NCBI RefSeq assembly: GCF_002157585.1 | Contig: NZ_BDGB01000044.1 | Span: forward strand, 1-64,000 | DNA: 64,000 nt | Direction of reading: 5' to 3' | DNA from: Lentilactobacillus parakefiri | Lineage (GTDB): Bacteria > Bacillota > Bacilli > Lactobacillales > Lactobacillaceae | In this document: piece after piece, positions 1-7,901 of the stretch | Position numbering within the stretch: the stretch's first letter is position 1 | Layout: every line of letters begins with the position of its first letter | The notes under the pieces: model-generated | What the model was told of the DNA's origin: nothing | Seen by the model: the letters and a program-made list of their open reading frames with translations, nothing else | The model's database searches: none | Translations under genes and position numbers: made by a program

Positions 1-51
1 CTAGTTGAGACATCTATTCCTACCCCGCTTATCTTGAGTTTCGTCGCTTAA
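1..51 (+). CDS. Possible C-terminal end of a gene entering from the left edge
   Basis: Reading from base 1 there is an open frame of 16 codons ending in TAA at 49-51, followed 12 bases later by a terminator-like hairpin. That fits the tail of a plus-strand gene that starts outside the window. The residues (LVETSIPTPLILSFVA) match no family I recognise. The other two frames contain early stops but also leave short open tails, so the choice of frame is weak. Confidence 0.25.
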   Translation, partial: LVETSIPTPLILSFVA

Positions 52-63
52 AGCATAGCACTA

Positions 64-87
64 GGGAGGCTTAGATGCCTTTTTTTG
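64..87 (+). terminator. Short hairpin plus T-run terminator
   Basis: AGGC/GCCT forms a short stem, extendable by wobble pairs, followed at once by seven T residues. It lies just after the possible gene end at 51 and back to back with a minus-strand terminator, as expected at a convergent junction. Confidence 0.5.
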
Positions 88-92
88 TTATC

Positions 93-151
93 AAAAAGGG
101 CCTAGTACTTTTGGAATGGAAATACTTTCCAACACCAAAAATTCTAGACCC
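93..151 (-). terminator. Terminator of the small membrane protein gene
   Basis: GGGCCTAG (98-105) pairs with CTAGACCC (144-151) with one mismatch, and an inner TTTTGG/CCAAAA stem extends it. On the minus strand the stem is followed by TTTTTG. It begins about 9 bases after the stop codon of the minus-strand gene at 160-348. Confidence 0.6.
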
Positions 152-159
152 GAAAAAAT

Positions 160-348
160 CTAATGTTTGGATGCCAAGTGATGATCGGACAATCTAAAGC
201 CGGCGACGACAATAATAGCTGCGACAAGGAATGAGGACAAGCCGAGCACCATACTGGTGAAACCGATGCTTGCCAAGATTGATGCAAAAATTGTACCAAA
301 TACTAAAGTCAACAAACCAATTAAAGTGATTTTTAAATTCTCATCCAT
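160..348 (-). CDS. Small two-helix membrane protein, unknown function
   Basis: A 62-residue protein starting MDENLKITLIG with two strongly hydrophobic segments (about residues 6-27 and 32-50) separated by a short turn, and a short charged tail ending SDHHLASKH. I chose the ATG at 348 because GGGGCG lies upstream at fair spacing; a longer version from a TTG at 393 has no visible ribosome site. A dedicated terminator directly downstream supports a real gene. I do not recognise a family. Small proteins of this kind can be stress or holin-like membrane proteins, but nothing here proves it. Confidence 0.5.
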   Translation of the reverse strand: MDENLKITLIGLLTLVFGTIFASILASIGFTSMVLGLSSFLVAAIIVVAGFRLSDHHLASKH

Positions 349-635
349 GAGATTGCGCCCCCATACGATTAGTTGTTGTAAAATCGCAAGCAATTTACAG
401 GTCGAACAAGCAGCAATTCCAATGAATTTGGCAAATTGTTTGCGCTTTCTTTACAACTTCATTGTAACGTACTCTACTATAAAATACAGCTGTTTTCTCA
501 TAATTAACCGCGTTTATTTTGAACGGATGCTGGGAGATTTTTTGCCATTCGGTTAACGCTAAAACTAGACAAAAAACTGATTGTATGCAAGAATAGTTGT
601 GATTAAAATTCGAGATAAAAAGGAAGTGAAGCCCA

Positions 636-656
636 TTGAAGATTGCAAATCGTTAA
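636..656 (+). CDS. Putative leader peptide of the ABC-F gene (6 codons)
   Basis: TTG AAG ATT GCA AAT CGT TAA would encode MKIANR. AAGGAAG at 620-626 gives a ribosome site with about 9 bases spacing. It lies 130 bases before a terminator hairpin that itself stands directly in front of the Lsa-type ABC-F gene. In this gene family (vga, lsa, vmlR) short upstream reading frames sense ribosome-stalling antibiotics and control read-through of such a terminator. The assignment here is inference from layout. The remainder of 394-863 holds no gene I can support. Confidence 0.4.
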   Translation: MKIANR

Positions 657-787
657 GACGGAATTTGATAAGTAATCGCTGCTTAGAACAGGGGTTATTC
701 TGTGCGATTTTGCAATTTTTAATGAGTTTTGGCGGCGCCATGTTTAGTCATCAGTGGAGCGGCCACTCACTTAGTTTGTTTAAGATC

Positions 788-819
788 GCCTGCGGTGCCG
801 ATGGGTACTGCAGGCTTTT
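788..819 (+). promoter_or_regulatory. Attenuator-type terminator in the ABC-F leader
   Basis: A 12-bp stem (788-799 with 804-815, two G-T wobbles) around the loop GATG is followed by TTTTATA. It is a good intrinsic terminator, yet it sits 44 bases before the start of the ABC-F gene with no plausible larger gene ahead of it. Its place argues for premature termination relieved on induction. A smaller AGTGG/CCACT hairpin lies just upstream (753-767). Confidence 0.65.
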
Positions 820-863
820 ATAATGCATAGAATCCCTAACTGAGCCTTAATGAGGTGAGATTT

Positions 864-2378
864 ATGGGAAGGATTCAAATAAGAAATTTGTCATTTAGCT
901 ATGACGGCATGTTAACCAATCTTTTTGATCGGTTGAATTTAAATATTGATGAAAGCTGGCGGCTCGGTCTGATTGGCCGCAACGGGCGTGGAAAGACGAC
1001 TTTTCTCAAATTGCTGCTGGGTCAGCTGACTTATCGAGGCCAGCTGAAATCCAGCGTTGATTTTATCTATTTTCCCCAACCAATTCCAGATGCCACTCAA
1101 GTGACCGGGGATGTACTGCTAAGAATCGCCGGCCTTGACGAAAGTGAGTTATGGAAAATTCAGATTGAAATGGATAAACTGCAGTTGACCGATGAGATAC
1201 TGAGTCGGCCATTTGAGACGCTTAGCCCAGGCGAGCAGACCAAGGCCGGCTTGGCAGTGATGTTCATTGACAATCAGACTTTTCAGCTAATCGATGAGCC
1301 AACTAATCACCTGGATATTGAGGGCCGCGAGGTGGTGGCCGATTACTTGAAGCAAAAGCAGGGCTTCATCGTTGTCAGCCATGATCGTCACTTTCTTGAT
1401 CAAGTGATTGATCATGTATTATCAATTGACCGGGCAAAAGTACAGTTGTATGCAGGCAATTATGAAACTTGGGCGACAGCGTACCAACAGGAGAATCGAT
1501 CTGAGTGGTTGGAAAAAAGACATCTCCAAAAAGAAATTGGTCGATTAAAGTCCACGGCTGATACGATTGAACGCTGGGCCGGCCGTGCTGAAAGTCAAAA
1601 GAGAAAGTCGGTTAAAAGTGATCAACACGCGGATCTGGACAAGGGTTTTATTGGCCACAAAGCCGCCAAAGTCATGAAGCGGTCGAAAAGTACTTTACGA
1701 CGAACGGAAAAAGAGATTGAGCAAAAACAGTCACTGTTGAAAAACGTCGATGAAGCGGCACCGCTCCAACTAAACTATGAACGGCCCTATCAAAAATATT
1801 TGCTGCAGGTCGCGCACTTACAGGTCCAGCAAAATGGTGCTGTATTGAATCAGCCGTTGAGTTTTAATTTGATGCAGGATCAGTGCCTGGTTTTGTTTGG
1901 TCAAAACGGCGTGGGAAAAACAACGATTATTAAAGCAATTTTTGGCGATCATCAATTAGTGGCAGACGGAACCGTCGAAAAGCCTGCCGGTATACGGATT
2001 TCATATCTTAACCAAAATTTTGAACGTCTCAAAGGCTCTATCCAGGATTATGCCGATCAATTTAGCATCAAACTGAACGATTTACTGAACACTTTGAGAA
2101 AGTTGGGCTTTGAACGGTCTGCCTTCGCTGAAGACTTGAGTGATTTGAGTATGGGGCAGAAGCGGAAAGTCTCACTGGCACGATCATTGTGTGAGCGCGC
2201 TAATTTGTATATCTGGGATGAACCGTTGAACTATTTAGATGTGATTACTCGTCAACAAATTCAAGACCTGATCTTGCAGATTCGGCCGTCGATGCTTATC
2301 ATAGACCACGATGAGGTTTTTATTGAGACAGTCAAAACGGGTCCATTGTTAAGAATTAAGCCAGGTGAATCGAAATAG
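864..2378 (+). CDS. Lsa-type ABC-F ATPase (ribosomal protection protein)
   Basis: Cytosolic protein of 504 residues with two ABC ATPase domains and no membrane segments, the ABC-F layout. Domain one carries GRNGRGKTT and LSPGEQTK followed by IDEPTNHLD; domain two carries GQNGVGKTT, LSMGQKRK and WDEPLNYLD, with a charged linker between. Close similarity to the Lsa/Vga group (for example the shared LGLIGRNGRGKTT and IWDEPLNYLDV stretches) suggests it removes lincosamide, streptogramin A or pleuromutilin drugs from the ribosome. Start is the ATG at 864 behind GAGGTGAG; a GTG at 855 lies inside that ribosome site. The long leader with terminator suggests drug-induced expression. Actual resistance spectrum cannot be read from sequence. 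Confidence 0.85.
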   Translation: MGRIQIRNLSFSYDGMLTNLFDRLNLNIDESWRLGLIGRNGRGKTTFLKLLLGQLTYRGQLKSSVDFIYFPQPIPDATQVTGDVLLRIAGLDESELWKIQIEMDKLQLTDEILSRPFETLSPGEQTKAGLAVMFIDNQTFQLIDEPTNHLDIEGREVVADYLKQKQGFIVVSHDRHFLDQVIDHVLSIDRAKVQLYAGNYETWATAYQQENRSEWLEKRHLQKEIGRLKSTADTIERWAGRAESQKRKSVKSDQHADLDKGFIGHKAAKVMKRSKSTLRRTEKEIEQKQSLLKNVDEAAPLQLNYERPYQKYLLQVAHLQVQQNGAVLNQPLSFNLMQDQCLVLFGQNGVGKTTIIKAIFGDHQLVADGTVEKPAGIRISYLNQNFERLKGSIQDYADQFSIKLNDLLNTLRKLGFERSAFAEDLSDLSMGQKRKVSLARSLCERANLYIWDEPLNYLDVITRQQIQDLILQIRPSMLIIDHDEVFIETVKTGPLLRIKPGESK

Positions 2379-2398
2379 GGTGTCTTTGTCGATAACTT

Positions 2399-2407
2399 TG
2401 TTATAAT
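2399..2407 (+). promoter_or_regulatory. Extended -10 promoter element of the SGNH gene
   Basis: TGTTATAAT is a perfect extended -10 (TG-N-TATAAT) 39 bases before the ATG. I see no good -35 hexamer at 17 bases, which extended -10 promoters tolerate. Confidence 0.5.
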
Positions 2408-2445
2408 ATGTTTTAGAAATTTTTGTTAATTGTAGAGGGGAAAAA

Positions 2446-3183
2446 ATGCCAAAACATTCGTTAAAGAAAAAACCAATGAATCGATCCTTATTACTTAGCC
2501 TCGGGGCAATAATCGTTGTGGGCTTGCTGATGTTTACTGTCGGCAAGGTGTCCCAGGGCAATCAAAGCCATGTTTCGGCTACCCGCAGCGCCAAGCAGAC
2601 GAAAAAGGCCAAAGTGGCCAAGTTGAATGCCAAAATTCATTTAACTAAACGAGAGAAAAAAATTGCTGCGCATTATAAATTGACAAAGCTCGAAACCAGA
2701 ACCGCTTCTAAGACGTCTATTACGGCAATTGGGGACTCGGTTATGATTGATGTAAAACCTGATATTAAGCGGGTGTTCCACCCTAGTGCGGTGAGTGGTT
2801 CCGTTGGCCGTCAATTCTATTCACTGCCGGGAATTGTTCGTCAACTAAAGGCTAGGGGTCACTTAGCAAAATACATCGTTATTAACCTAGGGATTAATGG
2901 CCCACCAACCCAGCACGATATTAATTCGGTGCTGAAGACGGTGGGTAAGAAGCGTCAGATTTTCTGGATCAACACAAGAGTGCCACGGCATTGGCAGAAT
3001 ACAACCAACCGAATGATTGCCAGGAACGCTAAAAAGCATTCAAACGTTCATTTAGTGAACTGGTACAAAGCCAGCAAAGGCCACAAGGGCTGGTATGCAA
3101 GTGATCGGGTTCATTTGGATTTGACTGGTGAGAAGTATTACGCCAGAACGCTTGCTAAACGGGTATCGGAAGTCTTGAATTAA
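2446..3183 (+). CDS. Membrane-anchored SGNH hydrolase domain, OatA C-terminus-like
   Basis: A 245-residue protein with one N-terminal signal anchor (about residues 15-34), a basic Lys/Ala-rich stalk, and an extracellular SGNH domain. Visible motifs are AIGDSVM (nucleophile Ser), GSVGRQ, VINLGINGP (Asn) and the C-terminal SDRVHLDLTG block with the catalytic Asp/His pair. This matches the esterase/transferase half of OatA-type peptidoglycan O-acetyltransferases, but the usual ten-helix acyltransferase part is missing. It could act with a separate acyltransferase or as an acetylesterase. Ribosome site AGAGGGG precedes the ATG. Family call is firm; the reaction is inference. Confidence 0.8.
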   Translation: MPKHSLKKKPMNRSLLLSLGAIIVVGLLMFTVGKVSQGNQSHVSATRSAKQTKKAKVAKLNAKIHLTKREKKIAAHYKLTKLETRTASKTSITAIGDSVMIDVKPDIKRVFHPSAVSGSVGRQFYSLPGIVRQLKARGHLAKYIVINLGINGPPTQHDINSVLKTVGKKRQIFWINTRVPRHWQNTTNRMIARNAKKHSNVHLVNWYKASKGHKGWYASDRVHLDLTGEKYYARTLAKRVSEVLN

Positions 3184-3222
3184 ATCAGTTCAGCCACTTT
3201 GTCTTAATCTGGTTGTTCAGAC

Positions 3223-3264
3223 ACAAAAGCAGCAGTCACATTATTTGCGATTGCTGCTTTTGTT
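3223..3264. terminator. Hairpin between convergent genes
   Basis: ACAAAAGCAGCAGTC and GATTGCTGCTTTTGT form a 15-bp near-perfect stem about 40 bases after the SGNH stop. The A-rich and T-rich flanks would allow use from either strand; it lies between the SGNH gene and the minus-strand hydrolase gene. Confidence 0.6.
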
Positions 3265-3342
3265 GGTTTGTTGAGCTGTTGTGAAGCGCTAAAATGTGAC
3301 CCACATACAGGTCTGTTTTCTTCGCGTATCCAATAACGGGCC

Positions 3343-3891
3343 TTAACGCAAAATTTGCCTTAATTCCTCGAACGCGATTGGCAGTTGCTTGTCTTTACCG
3401 GCATCTGTGAAATGATGACCGGATGGCATCAGAACAAATTTAGCGTGTAGATGACGGGCTAACGTCAAAGTGTATGGATACGGCACGCTGTCGTCATTAA
3501 TTGCGGAAATCACGGTTACTTTAAGGATTTTGGGCAGAACGTTTGAATAGTCGACTGGGTGATCCGTAAAAGAATTCAGTTCCGGCAACGTCCATATCGA
3601 TTCATCAAATCCGGAAACCAGTAGGACATTGACGTTATGGATATCGTGTTGATCAAGATAGTGGAGAACTTGAATGCAGCCAAGGCTGTGTCCGACTAGT
3701 GTGATGCCGTCCTTGGGATTAATGTGGGTCTCACAATATTGATCCCAGACACTTTCAACGGGATGATCAGAGTCAGGAAAATCGAGTTTTTTAAAGGGGA
3801 TATTTAATTCCGCTTCAACTTTTTCGGCCAGCCAAGGAAACCAGTGATCGTTGGCACTAGAGGTATAACCATGGAACATATAGATCGTCAT
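3343..3891 (-). CDS. RBBP9/YdeN-type serine hydrolase
   Basis: A 182-residue alpha/beta hydrolase of the small RBBP9/YdeN family. The nucleophile elbow is VGHSLG (Ser69), the acid is in the INDDSVP segment (about 133-134) and the His lies in SGHHF (about 159). The N-terminal FHGYTSSANDHWFPWL is typical of the family. No signal peptide, so cytosolic. It follows tenA by 36 bases on the same strand and probably shares its transcript. The substrate is unknown; members are annotated as generic esterases. Confidence 0.8.
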   Translation of the reverse strand: MTIYMFHGYTSSANDHWFPWLAEKVEAELNIPFKKLDFPDSDHPVESVWDQYCETHINPKDGITLVGHSLGCIQVLHYLDQHDIHNVNVLLVSGFDESIWTLPELNSFTDHPVDYSNVLPKILKVTVISAINDDSVPYPYTLTLARHLHAKFVLMPSGHHFTDAGKDKQLPIAFEELRQILR

Positions 3892-3927
3892 CAGTTGTCG
3901 TTCCCTTCCAAGAATTAAAAGTCTGTA

Positions 3928-4587
3928 CTACCACTGCTCATGTTTGTAAGCCATCTCCCAGAAGTGCAGTTCAAAATAACTACTGCGCAAAAAAGCAGTT
4001 TGCATCTGTTCTTGTTCTTCTGCACTAGCGGATGCGCCTAGTTGGTCCACGATGGCTCTCATTTTATTGGTAGCCGTAGTGAATGCGGGACTGTCATAGG
4101 TTTCGATGAATTGCTGATAAACTTTGATTGGTGATCCAGCTTGAATGAGACGCTGACCAATTTCGTTATACAGCCAATAACAGGGCAATAAAGCAGCCGC
4201 CGCCCGTGAAGGGGTCCCCTCATTCAATTCGTGATACATATGGGTAACGTAGCTGTAGGCATTGGGTGCGATGGGCGTCTGGACAATTTCTTTTTGAGTG
4301 ATGTTTAGTTCTTCAAAAAAAGCGGTTCGAACTTCTTTTTCACTATCGTTAAAGCCTTGGGCACCTGCATACAAAAAATCTTTGATGTCGGGATCGGTCA
4401 TTTGATCAGCAATTTTACTATGCAGGGCAGCAAAATTCTGTAGATAGTAACGGTCTTGTTTAAGATAATAACGAAATGTCTGCTGGGGCAAAGAACCGCT
4501 TGAAAGTTGTTTGACGAAGGGATGATTGAAGCTGGCTTCGAAAAGTGGTTCTGCTTGTTCACACATCGTGTCGGTGATTTTTGCCAT
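3928..4587 (-). CDS. tenA: TenA-family aminopyrimidine aminohydrolase (thiaminase II)
   Basis: A 219-residue TenA protein, the usual length. Residues matching the Bacillus active site are visible: Asp45 (KQDRYYL), the nucleophile Cys136 in LLPCYWLY, and Glu206 in YFELHFWEMA. TenA hydrolyses 4-amino-5-aminomethyl-2-methylpyrimidine to the hydroxymethyl form, salvaging degraded thiamine. No thiamine biosynthesis gene or TPP riboswitch lies next to it, so its role here is probably salvage. AAGGAG sits 8 bases before the ATG. Confidence 0.9.
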   Translation of the reverse strand: MAKITDTMCEQAEPLFEASFNHPFVKQLSSGSLPQQTFRYYLKQDRYYLQNFAALHSKIADQMTDPDIKDFLYAGAQGFNDSEKEVRTAFFEELNITQKEIVQTPIAPNAYSYVTHMYHELNEGTPSRAAAALLPCYWLYNEIGQRLIQAGSPIKVYQQFIETYDSPAFTTATNKMRAIVDQLGASASAEEQEQMQTAFLRSSYFELHFWEMAYKHEQW

Positions 4588-4730
4588 TATGGTTAACTCC
4601 TTGTATTAGTTAGGGACATGTTTGAGATAATTCTACCATGATTATTTGGCGATAACGACTTGAATTGAAACGTGAACGAATTGGTCATGAGGTATCGAAA
4701 CTGTTAGCAGCCATCGTGGGGACCACTTCC

Positions 4731-5561
4731 CTAAGGCTCCGGCACCTTCATGGATCGATCAATATGCGATCTGCCGCTGGCATAGTCAAACTGAATATCC
4801 GACTGGACATTGAATAAGTACACGTTAAAATTCAGTGATCGGTTGGTAGAAATTGCTTCAAGGTGGATACCACGGGCCATGAGTTCATTCCCCCGAAAAA
4901 TTGGCTTGGCAAAGAAGATCACTCTGTTGCCGCGACGAAGGGCCTCTCGGATTTTGCTTTCAAAAATTGTTTGAACCCGTTGATTGGAAAAGCTGGTTTG
5001 GGTAAACAGGTTCTTTGGGTTGTTTTGATCGCCCACGCTGTTATTTGGATGATACCTGCCAGATGTATCGATTCCACCAGAAATTGAATAGGCAATTAGA
5101 TGACCACGATTGATGATCGGCTGCCCATTAACAAATTTTTGGTGCCAAGCGGTTGGTTCAACGAATTGGCGAACACGATTGTTATCGGAAACGACATTGC
5201 GTGGCGCCAGATAGGCTAAATTACCGGTACTGGTGCGGTTAAAATTATCCAAATTGGCATAGATCACCCTATTGGTTTTCCAAGTATCAGGATCCAACTG
5301 TGCTTTGTTATGATTGACAAAGATATAACTGGGATCGCCAGAATGATAATCTAGTTTTGCAAGTTGATCTGATTTGACACTTTTATTTGAGGGGAATAAT
5401 GAGCTGGCGATATGGTTCACAAAAGTATTCCAATTGGTCGGCTGCTGACCGACCCCCAGCCACATCCCCGCAAGGATAACAATGACTGCGATAATTGTTT
5501 TGATACTGGTATTTCGCTTACGGCCTTTGGACTTTCTAGCGGATTTATGATGTTGCCCCAT
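4731..5561 (-). CDS. DNA/RNA non-specific endonuclease, EndA/NucA-like, membrane anchored
   Basis: A 276-residue protein with a basic N-terminus and one signal anchor (about 20-38), so the nuclease domain faces outside. The beta-beta-alpha-metal signature appears as NRGHLIAY with catalytic His154, and the metal-binding Asn region follows in NNPKNLFTQTSFSNQ. The family canonical motif is DRGH; here the first residue is Asn, a known variation. Relatives include the competence nuclease EndA, which degrades incoming or extracellular DNA. No competence genes are nearby, so nutrient scavenging or DNA uptake are both open. Confidence 0.8.
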   Translation of the reverse strand: MGQHHKSARKSKGRKRNTSIKTIIAVIVILAGMWLGVGQQPTNWNTFVNHIASSLFPSNKSVKSDQLAKLDYHSGDPSYIFVNHNKAQLDPDTWKTNRVIYANLDNFNRTSTGNLAYLAPRNVVSDNNRVRQFVEPTAWHQKFVNGQPIINRGHLIAYSISGGIDTSGRYHPNNSVGDQNNPKNLFTQTSFSNQRVQTIFESKIREALRRGNRVIFFAKPIFRGNELMARGIHLEAISTNRSLNFNVYLFNVQSDIQFDYASGRSHIDRSMKVPEP

Positions 5562-5776
5562 GATGATGCCTCAATTCTATTTTTATGTAAACTCTGCCTT
5601 CAAACATACCAGAAAGGGATGGTTGAAGGCAAGAGCGTAAGGAGAGTATGCACACCTGTGTGCAATTTGCCGGGGAAAGCAAAGATGGTTTTGTGGCCAT
5701 CACTTTATATATACGGAGAAAAGTGGGGAAAGTCTTTTTGTTTTTGGATTTTTTTGCCTTTAATTATAGTAGAGAC

Positions 5777-5892
5777 GTGCTCAAAGCCCCAGGACCCGGC
5801 CACACAACCAATTAGAGCCAACGATGAACAAAGTGCGTTCATCATTGGCTCTAATTGGTTGTGTTCTGGGCCCTAAGCGGGGCTTTTCGCAC
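5777..5892. repeat. Hairpin element A1 (class 1), first of a tandem pair
   Basis: GTGC/GCAC tips, an outer AAAGCCCC/GGGGCTTT stem, an asymmetric internal loop (5' CCCGGCCA, 3' TTCTGGG), then a 27-bp inner stem (5802-5828 with 5836-5862) broken by one mismatch. The internal loop and tips recur at 7777-7888 and, reversed, at 50212-50313, while the stems do not. Lies in the 464-base gap between the nuclease and reductase genes; 5562-5776 shows nothing else I can name. Confidence 0.8.
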
Positions 5893-5904
5893 TCTGATTG
5901 AAAT

Positions 5905-6016
5905 GTGCTTCACAAACCAGCTTTCTCCGCTTTATCCAATAATCAGGTTCAATGCGTTGCCGCATCAAACCTGATTATTAAATAAATGCTCAAAAGCTGA
6001 CCGGTTTGTTCCGCAC
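5905..6016. repeat. Hairpin element A2 (class 2), second of a tandem pair
   Basis: Outer ACAAACC/GGTTTGT and AGCTTT/AAAGCT stems, a large internal loop (5' CTCCGCTTTATCC, 3' AAATAAATGCTC), inner AATAATCAGGTT/AACCTGATTATT stem and an ATGCG/CGCAT tip stem. The tip GCACTCT lies 6 bases from the reductase stop codon. The loop sequences are repeated at 7902-8012 with different but complementary stems. Confidence 0.8.
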
Positions 6017-6025
6017 TCTCTGATT

Positions 6026-6979
6026 TTACGGCAAATCATTCCCCGCCGCGAAGAACAGGTCGTACCACTCCTGCTTTGTTAAGTCGACATCTGCTCCTGC
6101 TGCACTATCCTTAATGTGTTCTGGGTTCATCGTTCCCAGCAATACTTGGACTTTTGCCGGGTGTCTTAGAATCCAGGCCGTGGCAATGGCATTCTTTGAA
6201 ACGCCATACTTTTTGCCCAGTTCTTCTAATTTGTCATTTAACTTTTTGAATTTTGGATCATTGATGTACATTCCCGCAAACAAACCATAGTTGAATGGTG
6301 ACCAGGCTTGGATCGTCATGTTTTTACGGCGTGAATATTCCATGATGCCACCGTCTCGCATGATGCTGGCGTCGTCAATCATGTTGACGTGCATGCCTTC
6401 CTTGACCATTCCAGAGTGAACCACATTGAATTGGAGTTGGTTGATTAGTAGGCGTTGGTTAACCCACGATTGAACCATTTCGACTTGTTGAGGGTTAAAA
6501 TTCGAAACACCAAAGTGACGAACTTTGCCTTCGCGTTGCAAGGTGTCGAAAGCATCCGCAATATCGTCTGCTTCCATCAAAGAATCTGGTCTGTGAAGCA
6601 AAAATGAATCTAAATAGTCGATGCCCATTCGTTTCAAAATACCGTCGACTGAATCAATCAAATGCTGTTTGGAAAAATCATAACGTTGGCCAAATACTAA
6701 GCCGTCGTGACTTCTAGCAGGGTCCAAAATAATGCCGCCCTTGGATTGAATAAACAGTTGGTCACGCGAAATTCCGGAGGCTTTCAATGCCTCTTTGAAT
6801 TTAGTTTCTGATTGACCGCCGCCATAAATATCCGCTGAATCAATAAAGTTAATGCCGGCATCTACCGCAGCTTCCAGTGTGTTGGCAGCGTCAGCCGTTT
6901 CCATACCCGCCATCCGCATGATACCCAACGCCACTGCAGAAGCTTCAAAATTTGTATTACCAATTTTTACAGTCTTCAT
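6026..6979 (-). CDS. Aldo/keto reductase, YdhF-like
   Basis: NADPH-dependent TIM-barrel oxidoreductase of 317 residues. The catalytic tetrad can be read as Asp47 and Tyr52 (FIDSADIYGGG), Lys80 (IQSKGG) and His129 (LLHRPDS). GVSNFNPQQVE and the C-terminal LLGTMNPEHI complete the family pattern. It is closest in appearance to YdhF-type reductases, whose natural carbonyl substrate is not settled. Strong AAGGAGG ribosome site before the ATG. A tandem hairpin element follows its stop codon directly. Confidence 0.88.
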   Translation of the reverse strand: MKTVKIGNTNFEASAVALGIMRMAGMETADAANTLEAAVDAGINFIDSADIYGGGQSETKFKEALKASGISRDQLFIQSKGGIILDPARSHDGLVFGQRYDFSKQHLIDSVDGILKRMGIDYLDSFLLHRPDSLMEADDIADAFDTLQREGKVRHFGVSNFNPQQVEMVQSWVNQRLLINQLQFNVVHSGMVKEGMHVNMIDDASIMRDGGIMEYSRRKNMTIQAWSPFNYGLFAGMYINDPKFKKLNDKLEELGKKYGVSKNAIATAWILRHPAKVQVLLGTMNPEHIKDSAAGADVDLTKQEWYDLFFAAGNDLP

Positions 6980-7053
6980 GATTTTCCTCCTTTGTTACTT
7001 ACTTTAATTATACGGCATTCAGGCGGTGTTTCAAAAGGGCGTTTGGCGGAATA

Positions 7054-7062
7054 TGTTATAAT
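7054..7062 (+). promoter_or_regulatory. Extended -10 promoter of the DedA gene
   Basis: TGTTATAAT, a perfect extended -10, 33 bases before the TTG start. The same nine bases occur ahead of the SGNH gene at 2399. Confidence 0.5.
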
Positions 7063-7095
7063 TTCGTTACTGACAAAACGAAATGAGGAACCAAT

Positions 7096-7707
7096 TTGAG
7101 TGAAAATACGATTACTGAATTAATTAATCAGTATGGCTACCTCGGGATTGCCTTTCTAATTGCAATTGAAAATATTTTTCCGCCAATTCCGTCTGAGCTG
7201 GTCCTCGTCTTTACCGGCTACTTAACCGTGACCAGTAAAATGACGATTTGGGGATCCATCTTGGCAGCAACGGCTGGAGCGTTACTTGGCGCAATTGCGC
7301 TATATGGCGTGGGACGGCTTTTAAGTGTTAGGCAAATTGAAAAATTCCTTTCAGGGAAACTCGGCAAAATCATGAGGTTAAAGCCGACCGATGTCGAAAG
7401 GGCGGCAACCTATTTTAACCGTCACGGTGGTAAGACAATTCTATTGGGTCGGTGTATTCCAGTGATTCGCAGCTTAATTTCCATTCCAGCAGGGATGACT
7501 GGGTATCCATTCAGTCGCTTTTGTCTGCTGACCACTACCGGAACGCTGATTTGGAATACGGTTTTGATTCTGATCGGCCATTTTGCTGGTCGGGCCTGGG
7601 ATCAGATTCTGGGGATGATCGACCAGTGGTTGATGGTAATTTTGGTTGTGATTGTCGTGATCGTGGCTTGTTATTTGTATTATCGATTTTCTCGGAAGGC
7701 TGATTAG
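7096..7707 (+). CDS. DedA-family membrane protein
   Basis: A 203-residue integral membrane protein of the DedA/SNARE-associated family. Typical signatures are ENIFPPIPSELVL near the N-terminus and the amphipathic GRCIPVIRSLISIPAGM segment with conserved Gly, Arg and Pro residues, followed by C-terminal hydrophobic helices. DedA proteins are implicated in lipid carrier (undecaprenyl phosphate or phosphatidylethanolamine) flipping and membrane homeostasis. The start is a TTG behind GAGGAA. It stands alone with its own promoter. Confidence 0.88.
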   Translation: MSENTITELINQYGYLGIAFLIAIENIFPPIPSELVLVFTGYLTVTSKMTIWGSILAATAGALLGAIALYGVGRLLSVRQIEKFLSGKLGKIMRLKPTDVERAATYFNRHGGKTILLGRCIPVIRSLISIPAGMTGYPFSRFCLLTTTGTLIWNTVLILIGHFAGRAWDQILGMIDQWLMVILVVIVVIVACYLYYRFSRKAD

Positions 7708-7776
7708 GTGGGGATTGTGGCTGACGTCGTGCTATCAATTTTCTTTTCTTGAGTTGCCATTTTACCTAGTTGAAAC

Positions 7777-7888
7777 GTGCCAATGATGGCTGATCCCGGC
7801 CATATAAGGGGCTTAGTCAATTATTCCAAGAACCGGAATAATCGACTAAGCCCCTTATATTCTGGGATCAAAGCGCCATCATTGGCAC
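7777..7888. repeat. Hairpin element A3 (class 1)
   Basis: A perfect 14-bp outer stem (7777-7790 with 7875-7888), the class 1 internal loop (5' TGATCCCGGCCA, 3' TTCTGGGATCA) and a 16-bp inner stem (TATAAGGGGCTTAGTC with its complement) topped by ATTATTCC/GGAATAAT. The loop matches element A1, and the stems are different but complementary. Confidence 0.85.
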
Positions 7889-7901
7889 TCTGATCTGAAA
7901 T

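Noticed and set aside
581-823. 80-codon open frame in the ABC-F leader
   Set aside because: TTG start without ribosome site, spans the attenuator terminator and has no protein-like pattern.
4588-4730. TPP riboswitch upstream of tenA
   Set aside because: The conserved CTGAGA and ACCTGATCTGG-type segments are absent on the minus strand.
5412-5876. Plus-strand open frame of 154 codons
   Set aside because: It runs antisense through the nuclease gene start and into hairpin element A1; no ribosome site and no recognisable product.
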